From positions 29,261-93,260 of the forward strand of contig CALGJQ010000027.1 in NCBI GenBank assembly GCA_937928545.1: 64,000 nt of DNA, in the 5' to 3' direction. Of the stretch, positions 55,758 through 63,861 are shown one piece after another. The notes under the pieces were generated by a model, which was not told the DNA's origin, searched no databases, and was given only the letters and a program-made list of their open reading frames with translations. The position numbers and the translations under genes were made by a program. This DNA comes from an uncultured Verrucomicrobiales bacterium. GTDB taxonomy: Bacteria > Verrucomicrobiota > Verrucomicrobiia > Verrucomicrobiales > Akkermansiaceae. Each line of letters begins with the position of its first letter. Positions within the stretch are counted from its first letter, which is position 1.

Positions 55758-57479
55758 ATGAATCCGGCTCCCACTTCTCCCTTCACCGAAGAACAAACCG
55801 GCTACCTCAACGGCTTCATGGCCGGTGTCCAACAAGCCCCCTTCTTAGGACAGAATGCCCAAGGGCAATTCACCGATCAGGAAGAAGAATCCGTCTTCGG
55901 CACCCCGCTCGATGACCTCTGCCGCGAGGAACTCGTTAAACACGAGCAAAACGGCCTCGATTGCTACGACACCATCCTCGCCCGCGCCGAAGAAGAAAAA
56001 TTCGCCTCCGATGGCGATATCTTCCGCTTCAAATTCCACGGCCTCTTCTACGTCACTCCCGCTCAAGAATCCTACATGATGCGCGCCCGCATCCCCGGCT
56101 GCGCTCTCAACTCCCGCCAGTTCCGTGGCTTCGCCCAAATGTCCCGCGACTGGGCAAACGGCATCGTAGACATCACCACCCGCGGCAATCTCCAGATTCG
56201 CGAAATCCTCCCCGCCAACACCGTTAACATTCTCAACACCCTCATCGACCTCGGCCTCACCTCAAAAGGCTCCGGAGCCGATAACGTCCGCAACATCACC
56301 GCCACCCCCACCACCGGATTCGATAAAGACGAGCTCCTTGACGTCATGCCCTACGCCAAGGCCATGCACCACGCCATCCTCAACAACCGCGACCTCTATG
56401 GCATGCCGCGAAAGTTCAATATCTCCTACGACTCCGGCGGCGCCATCTCAGTCTGCGCCGACACCAATGACATCGCCTACTACGCCGTCACCCTGAACGA
56501 ACCCACCGCTGATCTCGAAAAAGGCGTCTACTTCCGCCTCCAACTCTGCGGCATCACCGGACACAAACAATTCGCCTCCGATACCGGCCTCCTCGTCACC
56601 CCAAACGAATCCATCGCCCTCTCCTCCGCCATCCTCCGCGTCTTCATCGAACACGGCGACCGCACCAACCGGAAAAAAGCCCGCCTCAAATACCTCGTCG
56701 ATGACTGGGGCATGCCCAAGTTCTTCGAAGAAGTTCAGAAGAAACTCGCCTTCCCTCTCCGCTACGTCGCCGAAGACCTCTGCACCAAACCGCAGCCAAA
56801 AATCAAACACGGCCACATCGGCACCTACAAACAAGCCGATGGCAAAAACTACCTCGGCATCGTCATCCCTGTCGGTCGTATGCAAAACGACACCGTCGAA
56901 ACCATCGCCGACCTCGCCGACCAATTCGGCAATGGCGACATCCGCCTCACCGCTTGGCAAAACCTCATCATCCCCCACATCCCAGACGAAAAACTAGCCG
57001 ACGCCCAAGCCGCCATCAAAGCCGCCGGCCTCGCCTACACCGCCACCTCCATCTCCGGCGGACTCGTCGCCTGCACCGGTAACACCGGATGCAAATACGC
57101 CGCCGCCAACACCAAAGGAAACTCCGTCGACCTCGCCGCCTACCTCGACCAAAAAGTCACTCTTGATCAGCCCATCAACATCCACCTCACCGGCTGCCAC
57201 CACTCCTGTGCCCAGCACTACATCGGCGACATCGGTATGATGGCCACCCCCGTCAAACTCGAGTCCGGCGAAAAAGTCGAAGGCTACAACATCGTCCTCG
57301 GCGGCGGAGTCGATGACACCCAAGCCATCGCCCGCGAAGCCTTCAAAGCCGTCCCCTACACCGACATCCCCCCCCTCATCGAAAAACTCCTCAAGACCTA
57401 CCAAAAAAACCGCACCGAAAACGAAACCTTCGCCCAATACACCGCCCGCGAAAAAGTCGAAGACCTCATCTCCGCCTAA
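55758..57479 (+). CDS. nirA: Ferredoxin-type assimilatory nitrite reductase
   Basis: 573 residues, nitrite/sulfite reductase family. The [4Fe-4S]-sirohaem ligands are present as CTGNTGC (C439, C445) and CHHSC (C480, C484). RGNLQIREI and two ferredoxin-like half-domains match. Reduces nitrite to ammonia with six electrons. A sulfite reductase role is possible by family, but the surrounding genes favour nitrite. Confidence 0.9.
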   Translation: MNPAPTSPFTEEQTGYLNGFMAGVQQAPFLGQNAQGQFTDQEEESVFGTPLDDLCREELVKHEQNGLDCYDTILARAEEEKFASDGDIFRFKFHGLFYVTPAQESYMMRARIPGCALNSRQFRGFAQMSRDWANGIVDITTRGNLQIREILPANTVNILNTLIDLGLTSKGSGADNVRNITATPTTGFDKDELLDVMPYAKAMHHAILNNRDLYGMPRKFNISYDSGGAISVCADTNDIAYYAVTLNEPTADLEKGVYFRLQLCGITGHKQFASDTGLLVTPNESIALSSAILRVFIEHGDRTNRKKARLKYLVDDWGMPKFFEEVQKKLAFPLRYVAEDLCTKPQPKIKHGHIGTYKQADGKNYLGIVIPVGRMQNDTVETIADLADQFGNGDIRLTAWQNLIIPHIPDEKLADAQAAIKAAGLAYTATSISGGLVACTGNTGCKYAAANTKGNSVDLAAYLDQKVTLDQPINIHLTGCHHSCAQHYIGDIGMMATPVKLESGEKVEGYNIVLGGGVDDTQAIAREAFKAVPYTDIPPLIEKLLKTYQKNRTENETFAQYTAREKVEDLISA

Positions 57480-57481
57480 CC

Positions 57482-57565
57482 CAAGGAGGGGCTGTCTCCA
57501 GACTGCCCACCCCTCGACCAAGCCTTAAAAACTTCGCGTCTCTGCGTCTTTGCGGTTCAACTCAC
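57482..57565. repeat. REP1 and TCTGCGTCTTTGCGG repeats
   Basis: GGGGCTGTCTCCAGACTGCC (about 57486) is a REP1 copy. GCGTCTCTGCGTCTTTGCGG (about 57537-57556) is a dispersed repeat that I recall from intergenic DNA of many phyla. Together they fill the gap between nirA and the DmsBC-like gene. Confidence 0.75.
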
Positions 57566-57574
57566 CACCCACCC

Positions 57575-59116
57575 ATGGTCTCCCCCTCACCAGATCCCTT
57601 CTCAAACGAAAACCTCGTCGACAAACTCCTCCGCGAGCAATCCACGCTCCAAACCCCCGTCGCAAAATTTTCCGAAGCCCACGACCAAGGCACCCGCACC
57701 GACCTCTTCAAACACCTCATCCCCCTCGAAAAACCCCGCAACGGAGAACAATACGCCTTCCAAGTCGAACTCGATAAATGCACCGGCTGCAAAGCCTGCG
57801 TCGTCGCCTGCCACACCCTCAACGGACTCGACGAAGACGAAGCCTGGCGCGACGTCGGCCTCCTCGAAGCCGGCCCCGCCAACCCCGGCTTCCAACAAAC
57901 CGTCACCACCGCCTGCCACCACTGCCTCGACCCCGAGTGCCTCAACGGCTGCCCCGTCGGAGCCTACGAAAAAGAAAAAGATACCGGCATCGTCCGCCAC
58001 CTCGATGACCAATGCATCGGCTGCGAATACTGCATCCTCAAATGCCCCTACGACGTCCCAAAATATTCTCACGACCGAGGCATCGTCCGCAAATGCGACA
58101 TGTGCCACCAACGCCTCGCCGATGGCGAAGCCCCCGCCTGCGTCCAAGCCTGCCCTACCGAAGCAATCTCCATCATCAAGATCGACACCGCCGCACTCCG
58201 CAGAGAAAACAACTTCCTCCCCGGCGCCCCCGCTCCCGACATCACCTTACCCACCACCCGCTACATCGGCCGCGATGTCCCCCTCAACGCCACCCCCGCC
58301 GACCAAACTCAACTCAAGCCCCAACCCGCCCACTGGCCCCTCGCCCTCATGCTCGTCCTCACCCAAATCGGCTTAGGTTTGACCTCCGCTTCGCTGTGGA
58401 CGGGCCTCTCCACCACCTCCCTTTTCACAAGTACGACAGAAGCCGTAATGGGAGCCAGCACAGGCATCGCCGGAGCTCTGGTTTTCAACGCAGGCATGAT
58501 CGCCGCCACCCTCCACCTCGGAAAACCCCTCAAAGCATGGCGCTTCTTCCTCGGCCTCAAAACCTCCTGGCTCTCCCGCGAAATCCTCGCCTTCACCCTC
58601 CTCGCCCCCCTCCCCCTCATCTTAGCAGTCTTCCCCTTCCTTCCCGATTTCCCCCTCAAAGATTTCATCCACACCGCAGCAAAACTCTCCCTCATCCCCG
58701 CCGCCCTAGGAGCCATCTTCACTAGTGTCATGATTTACCACGACACCAAGCGCATCTCCTGGCACCTCTCCACCTCGCTCCCCGCATTCCTCCTCACCTT
58801 CACCGCCGCTGCCACCCTCTTCATCCACCCCGCCCTCTTCACCCTCTCCATCATTGCCCTCATCCTACTCGACCTCAAACTCCTCCTCCCCGCCTCCAGA
58901 TCTGCATGGACTCCAGCACAACACTCCGCCAAACTCCGCCTCGGACCTTTGGAAAGAGTCACCCGCGCCCGCCTCTTCACCCTCGCCCTCACCATCCCCC
59001 TAGCCTTCCTCAACCCCTGGCTCGCCCTCCCCGTCCTCCTCGCCACCGAGCTCTGCTCCCGCCACCTCTTCTTCCGCACCGTCCACGCCCCCAAAATGCC
59101 CGGCGGCCTAAACTAA
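57575..59116 (+). CDS. DmsB-DmsC-like iron-sulfur/membrane anchor fusion
   Basis: 513 residues. The N-terminal half has four Cys clusters for [4Fe-4S] centres: CTGCKACVVAC (from C69), CHHCLDPECLNGC, CIGCEYCILKC and CDMCHQ...CVQAC, as in DmsB. From about residue 250 to 500 there are eight or so hydrophobic helices, as in DmsC. It would transfer electrons between a quinone pool and a molybdenum enzyme, probably nitrate reductase given the cluster. The catalytic subunit is not in the window. The last codons are duplicated at 62647. Confidence 0.88.
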   Translation: MVSPSPDPFSNENLVDKLLREQSTLQTPVAKFSEAHDQGTRTDLFKHLIPLEKPRNGEQYAFQVELDKCTGCKACVVACHTLNGLDEDEAWRDVGLLEAGPANPGFQQTVTTACHHCLDPECLNGCPVGAYEKEKDTGIVRHLDDQCIGCEYCILKCPYDVPKYSHDRGIVRKCDMCHQRLADGEAPACVQACPTEAISIIKIDTAALRRENNFLPGAPAPDITLPTTRYIGRDVPLNATPADQTQLKPQPAHWPLALMLVLTQIGLGLTSASLWTGLSTTSLFTSTTEAVMGASTGIAGALVFNAGMIAATLHLGKPLKAWRFFLGLKTSWLSREILAFTLLAPLPLILAVFPFLPDFPLKDFIHTAAKLSLIPAALGAIFTSVMIYHDTKRISWHLSTSLPAFLLTFTAAATLFIHPALFTLSIIALILLDLKLLLPASRSAWTPAQHSAKLRLGPLERVTRARLFTLALTIPLAFLNPWLALPVLLATELCSRHLFFRTVHAPKMPGGLN

Positions 59117-59118
59117 AA
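59054..59118 (+). repeat. Gene-tail repeat, proximal copy (3' end of DmsBC-like gene)
   Basis: Encodes SRHLFFRTVHAPKMPGGLN and stop. A 90%-class copy lies at 62647-62709. The two flank a 3.5-kb island. Confidence 0.9.
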
Positions 59119-59151
59119 GTTCCTATTTTATAACCCACTGACGCTAGCGCA

Positions 59152-59177
59152 TTGATCCACGCTCGATCATGGATCAA
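59152..59177. repeat. Inverted repeat at the left edge of the island
   Basis: TTGATCCA (59152-59159) and TGGATCAA (59170-59177) form a perfect 8-bp stem with a 10-nt loop in the 182-bp gap after the DmsBC-like gene. No T-run follows directly. Confidence 0.45.
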
Positions 59178-59298
59178 GAAATAAGGGTCAAGAATGCCAA
59201 AGGGATTTTCATCTGTCCTAGAGCGTTCTTCGTTTCATTGTCTTCTCTGATTCTCTCTCTATCGAAGTTTTCGAGCAAAGATCAGTGATTTTCTGCTA

Positions 59299-59718
59299 CT
59301 ATGTTCCGTATTCGTCACGGAAATAATCCTTGGGCATTTTGTCCTCTTCAGCCTCAAAAGAAATCTCGTGGGTAGTCTCGTTGTATATCACCACAAGATT
59401 ACCTTGCCGGGAGGAGAGCATCGGTTGGTCTGGACACCCTGTCAGAACGATCTCTTCAAAATTAACCTGGTATGTGATGCGGTAGCCTTCGTGGGTGGCT
59501 TCTTCTTTCTCAAAGCAAAAATCAATATCGTGCTCGCTGGACGGCGTTCCTCCGACAAAGCAAAACGACTGAAGAGCATCAGGAGGCGAATGAGCATATT
59601 TACTGTAAAGTAGATCTCCAATCACCGCCGCAGCATCATTGCAACCTTCCGCAATTTCTCCCTGACCGCTTTCTGGTAAATATTCCTTCTTAACGGGATC
59701 TATTTCATCTTCATTCAT
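59299..59718 (-). CDS. Unknown acidic cytoplasmic protein
   Basis: 139 residues, strongly acidic (MNEDEIDPVKKEYLPESG at the start, HEISFEAEEDKMPKDYF near the end). The middle is beta-rich (YRITYQVNFEEIVLTG, NLVVIYNETT). No signal peptide or membrane segment. Part of the island between the two DmsBC tails. Not recognised. Confidence 0.6.
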   Translation of the reverse strand: MNEDEIDPVKKEYLPESGQGEIAEGCNDAAAVIGDLLYSKYAHSPPDALQSFCFVGGTPSSEHDIDFCFEKEEATHEGYRITYQVNFEEIVLTGCPDQPMLSSRQGNLVVIYNETTHEISFEAEEDKMPKDYFRDEYGT

Positions 59719-59878
59719 GCTAAATGTAATCCTGTCAGGATCGATTTGTGGTGTCTCGTGTTATTTCCCGGACTAACCTCAAAGATCCCCATCAGTGCTA
59801 CCCCATTCATATCCTAGGCGAGGTGTATCTCTTAATGTTTCACGCCGTCTTGCTCCAGAAGCTACCAAAAGGAATCGG

Positions 59879-59974
59879 TTATTTAGCGAGAACGTCCGTG
59901 ATGATGTGGCCGTTGGTGAGTCTCCGATCTAGGCGATTGTGGGAGAAGGTGAGGCGTTTATGGTCTGAGCCCAT
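59879..59974 (-). pseudogene. Orphan 3' tail of a DUF1501-family gene
   Basis: The minus strand reads [20 protein letters not shown] then [11 protein letters not shown] and stop. This matches the usual C-terminus of DUF1501 proteins (G.DH..LT..HNGRD.RLTDV.G.VI.E.LA). No DUF1501 body lies upstream in the frame, so only the tail remains. The stretch 59719-60307 has no convincing gene otherwise; part of it (about 60290-60330) has repeated TTTGAAG words. Confidence 0.6.
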
Positions 59975-60307
59975 GAGGGGGGGGTGGCGTTGCTTGCTAG
60001 GAAATTTGCTTTTTGGCGGAAAGGGCTTTGAAACCGCCTTTGGAGCGGAGCAGAGAGTGGGGGCCGCACGCAGATACCGATTTTGGGCGCGGCGGGCGCT
60101 GAGGCGCAGAGATTTTGGGGGCTTGGATGAGCAGGGGCCCGGAATCAAAAGAAGCTTTACGATTAGAGCGGGAAATAAGCATCCAGTATTTCAAGTTGCG
60201 CCAAATTGCCAACGATCACTCCTTCCGCATCGCCATAAGCCAGGAGTTTAAAAAAGGCCTCCCTCAGAAGACATTTGTCCAACCCGCCGCGCGGGAGTTT
60301 GAAGTTC

Positions 60308-60835
60308 TCAGCTCGAAGTTTGAAGAGCGGAGGGTAGAGCTGTCCAATTTTGGACCTCACTGGTGATTTTTTTAGCGGCCTCTTTTGCCCAGTCAAAATG
60401 CTGGACGAGGTGACTCTTTAGCTCTGAGAATTTAGCATCCAAAACGTCTTCATCATATCCATGTTGGAGCAGGAAAAGAGTCGTGCTCAGAGACTCTAAT
60501 TTCCGAGGAGAATAAGCATTCAATGCTTTCGCAAAGACAGACCAATTAGGCGAAGACGATAAAAACTCCTCCCCTTCAATCTCATTAAAACGTTCGCCCT
60601 TTTTAAAGAGGTAAGATTTCCCGTTGGCTTCCTCCGAAATGTATTTGTGGGAACACAGAGAATCTAGTTCTGAACGCAGGGTCTCTGAGTAAGGCCCGAA
60701 GTGGGCGTATTCAAAACGTTCGTCAAAAGGAGCACCTGCGCATTTGAGGATATGGACAATCTTTTGAAATTTTTTTCTACCGTCGATTTCATCAAGTTCG
60801 TGAAGGAGTTGAGAGAGAAGAAGGGAGTAGTGCAT
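60308..60835 (-). CDS. YwgA-like protein
   Basis: 175 residues. The N-terminal part KKFQKIVHILKCAGAPFDER then FEYAHFGPYSETLRSELDSL resembles Bacillus YwgA and the DUF4065-like fold (L.K..Y......F..YHFGPYS..L). The C-terminal part is helical. Lies 24 bp after the HD gene on the same strand; in Bacillus subtilis ywgA likewise neighbours the HD gene ywfO. Function unknown. Confidence 0.68.
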   Translation of the reverse strand: MHYSLLLSQLLHELDEIDGRKKFQKIVHILKCAGAPFDERFEYAHFGPYSETLRSELDSLCSHKYISEEANGKSYLFKKGERFNEIEGEEFLSSSPNWSVFAKALNAYSPRKLESLSTTLFLLQHGYDEDVLDAKFSELKSHLVQHFDWAKEAAKKITSEVQNWTALPSALQTSS

Positions 60836-60859
60836 GATCAGGGGAATTGGGCTTGAGGA

Positions 60860-62281
60860 TTAAGATAGGTTAAATTTCAAAATAAGGGAATCAATTTTCT
60901 CAACGCAGGAATGATGCGCAAACAAGCGGCTTACCGACACGCTTTTTTGCCCCATCGATTCGAAGAGAAAAGAAGAAAGTTCAGCCGGGCTGGCCTTTGA
61001 ATCCAGATTACCGTCAGATAGGAGGATTGAGGATGTATTGGTATCGTGTTCGGCCCCGTCTGAGCCTCGAAATTTCTTGAAGAAATCCTTATAAGGTGCC
61101 CAATTTGCGATGTCGTCATGCTCCCAAAGATACGCAGGAAATTCGGCTTCATTTCCCAGTGCTCCAAGCAACTTTCCGACATCAAAAGGGTCTTTTTCAC
61201 TGAGATCATAGCACTTGAAGAGCTTTTTGGTTGGATCATTGGAAACATTCTTCTCTCGATTCAAAAGAGCTGATGAAATCTCAGCGATAAATGAGTCCGT
61301 AGAGATTGCCCAACCACTAAAAGCAGAAGTAAGGGTGGCATCATCCAACTGAAGGAAAACCTCATCAGAGATGTCCCCCTCGCACGTGAGAAACTCCTGT
61401 AAAGATACTGGCGTTCCTGGAAGCAAGCCATCCGTGAACATCTCCACTTCCCCACGAACCAATTCGGCCGCGCGACGTAAAAGACAAAGAAGCATCGCTT
61501 CCCACATCCTCGTGGCCGCGTGGAAATACACCTGCATCGACATGTGGTATCTGGCTATGATGAGCTGTTCTGCTGCAAAAAGTCCCCGTTTCCGATCCAA
61601 ACAGAGCCGAAGCGCCGAATCATCGCCACTGGTTCCAAGGGGCTCCAAGCCTAAGCAAAGATGATTCGAAACCCATTCAAGGTCGTAGTGACCATACTCG
61701 ACGCCCGTGAAGAGAGAATCCCTCAAAAGGTAATCCATCCGATCTGCGTCCAGCTGACTGCTCACGACATCACAGAGAAATCGTTGGGGATGGAGCTTAC
61801 TAAGAATGGCGATGACATCCTCGGGGTCGACTCCTGCTTCCTTGAGAATTTCAGACACTCGAAGATCTTCATTGCGGATCAACTGCATTGTCCGTTTTTC
61901 GTGATCTGCATTTGCGGGAAAGAGCCGCTCCATCGCGTGGGAAAACGGAGCATGCCCAGTGTCGTGGAGCAAAGCGGCGGCCATCACAGTCCGCCGATTA
62001 CTCCTCAGAGTTGTTTTAATATCATCATTCCCCCTATATCGTTGCCGAAGCCCCTGTAAAATTCTGGATGCAACATGCATCACCCCCATCGAATGAGAAA
62101 ATCGGCTATGCTCTGCACCGTGATAGGTGAGCCAACTCACTCCAAGCTGCCTTACTCTTCTCAGTCTCTGCATGGGCCGAGTATCGATCAAATTTTTAAG
62201 AAATTCGTCATCTTCATCTAGATGGATCAACTGGTGAACTGGATCTCGAAATACGATTCCTCGCTTGGGCGCTTCACTCAT
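60860..62281 (-). CDS. HD-domain phosphohydrolase (SAMHD1/YwfO-like)
   Basis: 473 residues from ATG 62281. The HD pattern is complete: QLGVSWLTYHGAEHSRFSHSMG (H...R..HS), AALLHDTGHAPFSHAME (HD), HEKRT, and QLDADRMDYLLRDSLFTGVEYG (final D). This is the dNTP triphosphohydrolase-like group that includes SAMHD1 and YwfO. It may lower dNTP levels. Followed by the YwgA-like gene; the upstream small reading frame overlaps its ATG by 4 nt. Confidence 0.87.
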   Translation of the reverse strand: MSEAPKRGIVFRDPVHQLIHLDEDDEFLKNLIDTRPMQRLRRVRQLGVSWLTYHGAEHSRFSHSMGVMHVASRILQGLRQRYRGNDDIKTTLRSNRRTVMAAALLHDTGHAPFSHAMERLFPANADHEKRTMQLIRNEDLRVSEILKEAGVDPEDVIAILSKLHPQRFLCDVVSSQLDADRMDYLLRDSLFTGVEYGHYDLEWVSNHLCLGLEPLGTSGDDSALRLCLDRKRGLFAAEQLIIARYHMSMQVYFHAATRMWEAMLLCLLRRAAELVRGEVEMFTDGLLPGTPVSLQEFLTCEGDISDEVFLQLDDATLTSAFSGWAISTDSFIAEISSALLNREKNVSNDPTKKLFKCYDLSEKDPFDVGKLLGALGNEAEFPAYLWEHDDIANWAPYKDFFKKFRGSDGAEHDTNTSSILLSDGNLDSKASPAELSSFLFESMGQKSVSVSRLFAHHSCVEKIDSLILKFNLS

Positions 62282-62505
62282 AAAGGCCAACCGTGTGTTC
62301 CAAGGAACAAACCATCAAGGTTCTTTTTGATAAGAATTTGAATAACTTCCTCATAAACGTTAAGCCCTACAGTGATCCCAGACTTAGTTGCCACGGACTT
62401 AGTTGACAGAAAATCTATGAAAAACATCCTCTTCATTCCTCTTTCTGCAAAGGGTTCACGGTGGAGTAGGCCTTTCTCATTTGGGGAAGATTTTGAGGTT
62501 TTCAA
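62278..62505 (-). CDS. Possible small protein upstream of the HD gene
   Basis: 75 residues at most; an inner Met gives about 49 (MFFIDFLSTKSVATKSGITV). The TGA overlaps the HD ATG as ATGA, which favours a real coupled gene. The sequence is not recognised, and the first third looks unlike a normal start, so it may be a truncated remnant. Confidence 0.35.
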   Translation of the reverse strand: MKTSKSSPNEKGLLHREPFAERGMKRMFFIDFLSTKSVATKSGITVGLNVYEEVIQILIKKNLDGLFLGTHGWPL

Positions 62506-62549
62506 AGTCCTTTGGTCTCAAGACCAGCCTCACTTCGGGCAGTCTAATT

Positions 62550-62574
62550 GCTAGGAGTCTGTCGGACTCCTAGC
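62550..62574. repeat. 10-bp stem palindrome
   Basis: GCTAGGAGTC (62550-62559), loop TGTCG, GACTCCTAGC (62565-62574). Perfect stem with no T-run. It resembles a REP-type unit. It lies in the 481-bp gap 62282-62762, which also holds the small reading frame and the distal DmsBC tail. Confidence 0.7.
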
Positions 62575-62646
62575 GGGGAAATCTAAGTCACAAGCTCAGC
62601 GTGCCCCCTTTTGGCCAAGGGCCGAACCTAAAAGCCCTGCACTCCC

Positions 62647-62709
62647 GCTCCCGCCACCTCTTCTTCCGCGCCGTTTACGCCCCCAAAATGCCCGGCGGCC
62701 TTAATTAGG
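62647..62709 (+). pseudogene. Orphan 3' tail of DmsBC-like gene (distal copy)
   Basis: In frame: SRHLFFRAVYAPKMPGGLN and stop TAG. Against the true tail at 59054 there are two conservative residue changes (T to A, H to Y) and silent changes, with no indels. No gene body precedes it. Confidence 0.88.
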
Positions 62710-62762
62710 TCAAACATCCCTCAGCGTAGAGGAAAACACCCTCTTCCCTTTAGAAGAACTCT

Positions 62763-63341
62763 TCAGACCGTAGCCTCGATGATCCGGCGAGCCACCTCGA
62801 CGAGGGTGCACTTTTGGTCCATCGCGAACTTGCGCATCCGGTGGTAGGCGACATCCTCAGAGACACCTTCTTTGTCCATAAAGATGCCCTTGGCTCGGGC
62901 AATGAGCTTGCGATTCTCGAGCTGGTTCTTGGTGTCAGTAAGCTCACGGCGGAGAGATTGAAAGGCGGCGAAGGTCGCCATCGCAGCCTCGATGACAGGA
63001 CGAGCTTGAGAGGGGTTGATGCCCTCCGTGATGTAAGCCGAGACGCCCGATTGGATCGCAGCCTCGATGTCTTGCACGTTCTCGTCTTGGCTGAGAAGGA
63101 CGACGGGGTTAGGGCAATGATCGCGAATCAGCACGAGCTGCTCCAAGGTCGCCCGACTGGGACACTCCACATCGATGAGAACAATATGCGGGTTCACTTC
63201 TGCGATGCAGTTGACCGTTACCGTGGTAGGATCGCAGGTGACAATGTCACTGTATCCCCCTTCTTTTAGGACAGAAGAAAGCGCATGAAAGCGCTCCGGT
63301 GAGGAGTCGATGAGGAGAATGCGGCAGGTCTCCTGATTCAC
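62763..63341 (-). CDS. nasT: ANTAR-domain response regulator, NasT/AmiR-like
   Basis: 192 residues: a receiver-like domain (CRILLIDSSPERFHALSSVL, VLIDVECP; about 5-120), a coiled linker (about 122-140), and a C-terminal ANTAR domain (ENRKLIARAKGIFMDKEGVS, about 137-190) that binds RNA to prevent termination. NasT regulates nitrate-assimilation genes in other bacteria, and the cluster nearby fits. No NasS-like sensor is adjacent. Confidence 0.87.
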   Translation of the reverse strand: MNQETCRILLIDSSPERFHALSSVLKEGGYSDIVTCDPTTVTVNCIAEVNPHIVLIDVECPSRATLEQLVLIRDHCPNPVVLLSQDENVQDIEAAIQSGVSAYITEGINPSQARPVIEAAMATFAAFQSLRRELTDTKNQLENRKLIARAKGIFMDKEGVSEDVAYHRMRKFAMDQKCTLVEVARRIIEATV

Positions 63342-63465
63342 AGCAGATGATGGGTTAGTCTTTCAATTTAGCTCGAAAGGGCTTGGGGAACTACGACAGG
63401 ATGGAAGTAATCAGTTCATCAGTAAGCACAGAGAGTGCCGGATCCCGGAGAAGTGGCTTTCTTTC

Positions 63466-63840
63466 TCAAAGCGCTTCCGCCGACCCCTGTGTGATCGAGA
63501 AGTTCAGAGTGGTGCCATTAAGGACAGTTTCAGAAACGGGGCAGCGGCGGTCGACTTCTTCTAAGAAGGCGAGCTTACCTTCCTCATCGAGGTCGGGGCT
63601 CTCGAGATCAGCCACGATACTGATACTAGTGAATCCAGCGCGGCCTTCCTCACTGCGCCCAAGGAGGACATCAACATCCACTTCGCCTGAAACAATGAAG
63701 GCCATTTTCTCCAAGGTGATCCCCTTTTGCTTCGCTACCATGCGAGAGATGGTGCCAAGGCAGGAACCGATGGTCGCCAAAAAGGCATCGACCGGAGTGG
63801 GACCGGCATCGCTCCCCCCTGCCGCAGCTGGCTGGTCCAT
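63466..63840 (-). CDS. OsmC family protein, possibly N-terminally truncated
   Basis: 124 residues from ATG 63840. GGSDAGPTPVDAFLATIGSC is the OsmC core with the first reactive Cys, and VDRRCPVSETV holds the second, as in thiol peroxidases of the family. The frame upstream of the ATG still reads YGHELIMDQP, which matches the usual OsmC residues before this point, but no start codon is there before a stop about 70 bp upstream. The 5' end may have been replaced by an insertion at about 63862. Confidence 0.78.
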   Translation of the reverse strand: MDQPAAAGGSDAGPTPVDAFLATIGSCLGTISRMVAKQKGITLEKMAFIVSGEVDVDVLLGRSEEGRAGFTSISIVADLESPDLDEEGKLAFLEEVDRRCPVSETVLNGTTLNFSITQGSAEAL

Positions 63841-63861
63841 GATGAGTTCATGTCCGTAAAT

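Noticed and set aside
59748..60251. 167-codon open frame on the plus strand
   Set aside because: No recognisable domain, low-complexity high-GC second half, and it overlaps the minus-strand DUF1501 tail. Probably chance.
60115..60396. Short open frames on both strands near the YwgA-like gene
   Set aside because: Reading includes repeated TTTGAAG words (FEVLSSKFEE), which look like degenerate intergenic repeat rather than protein.
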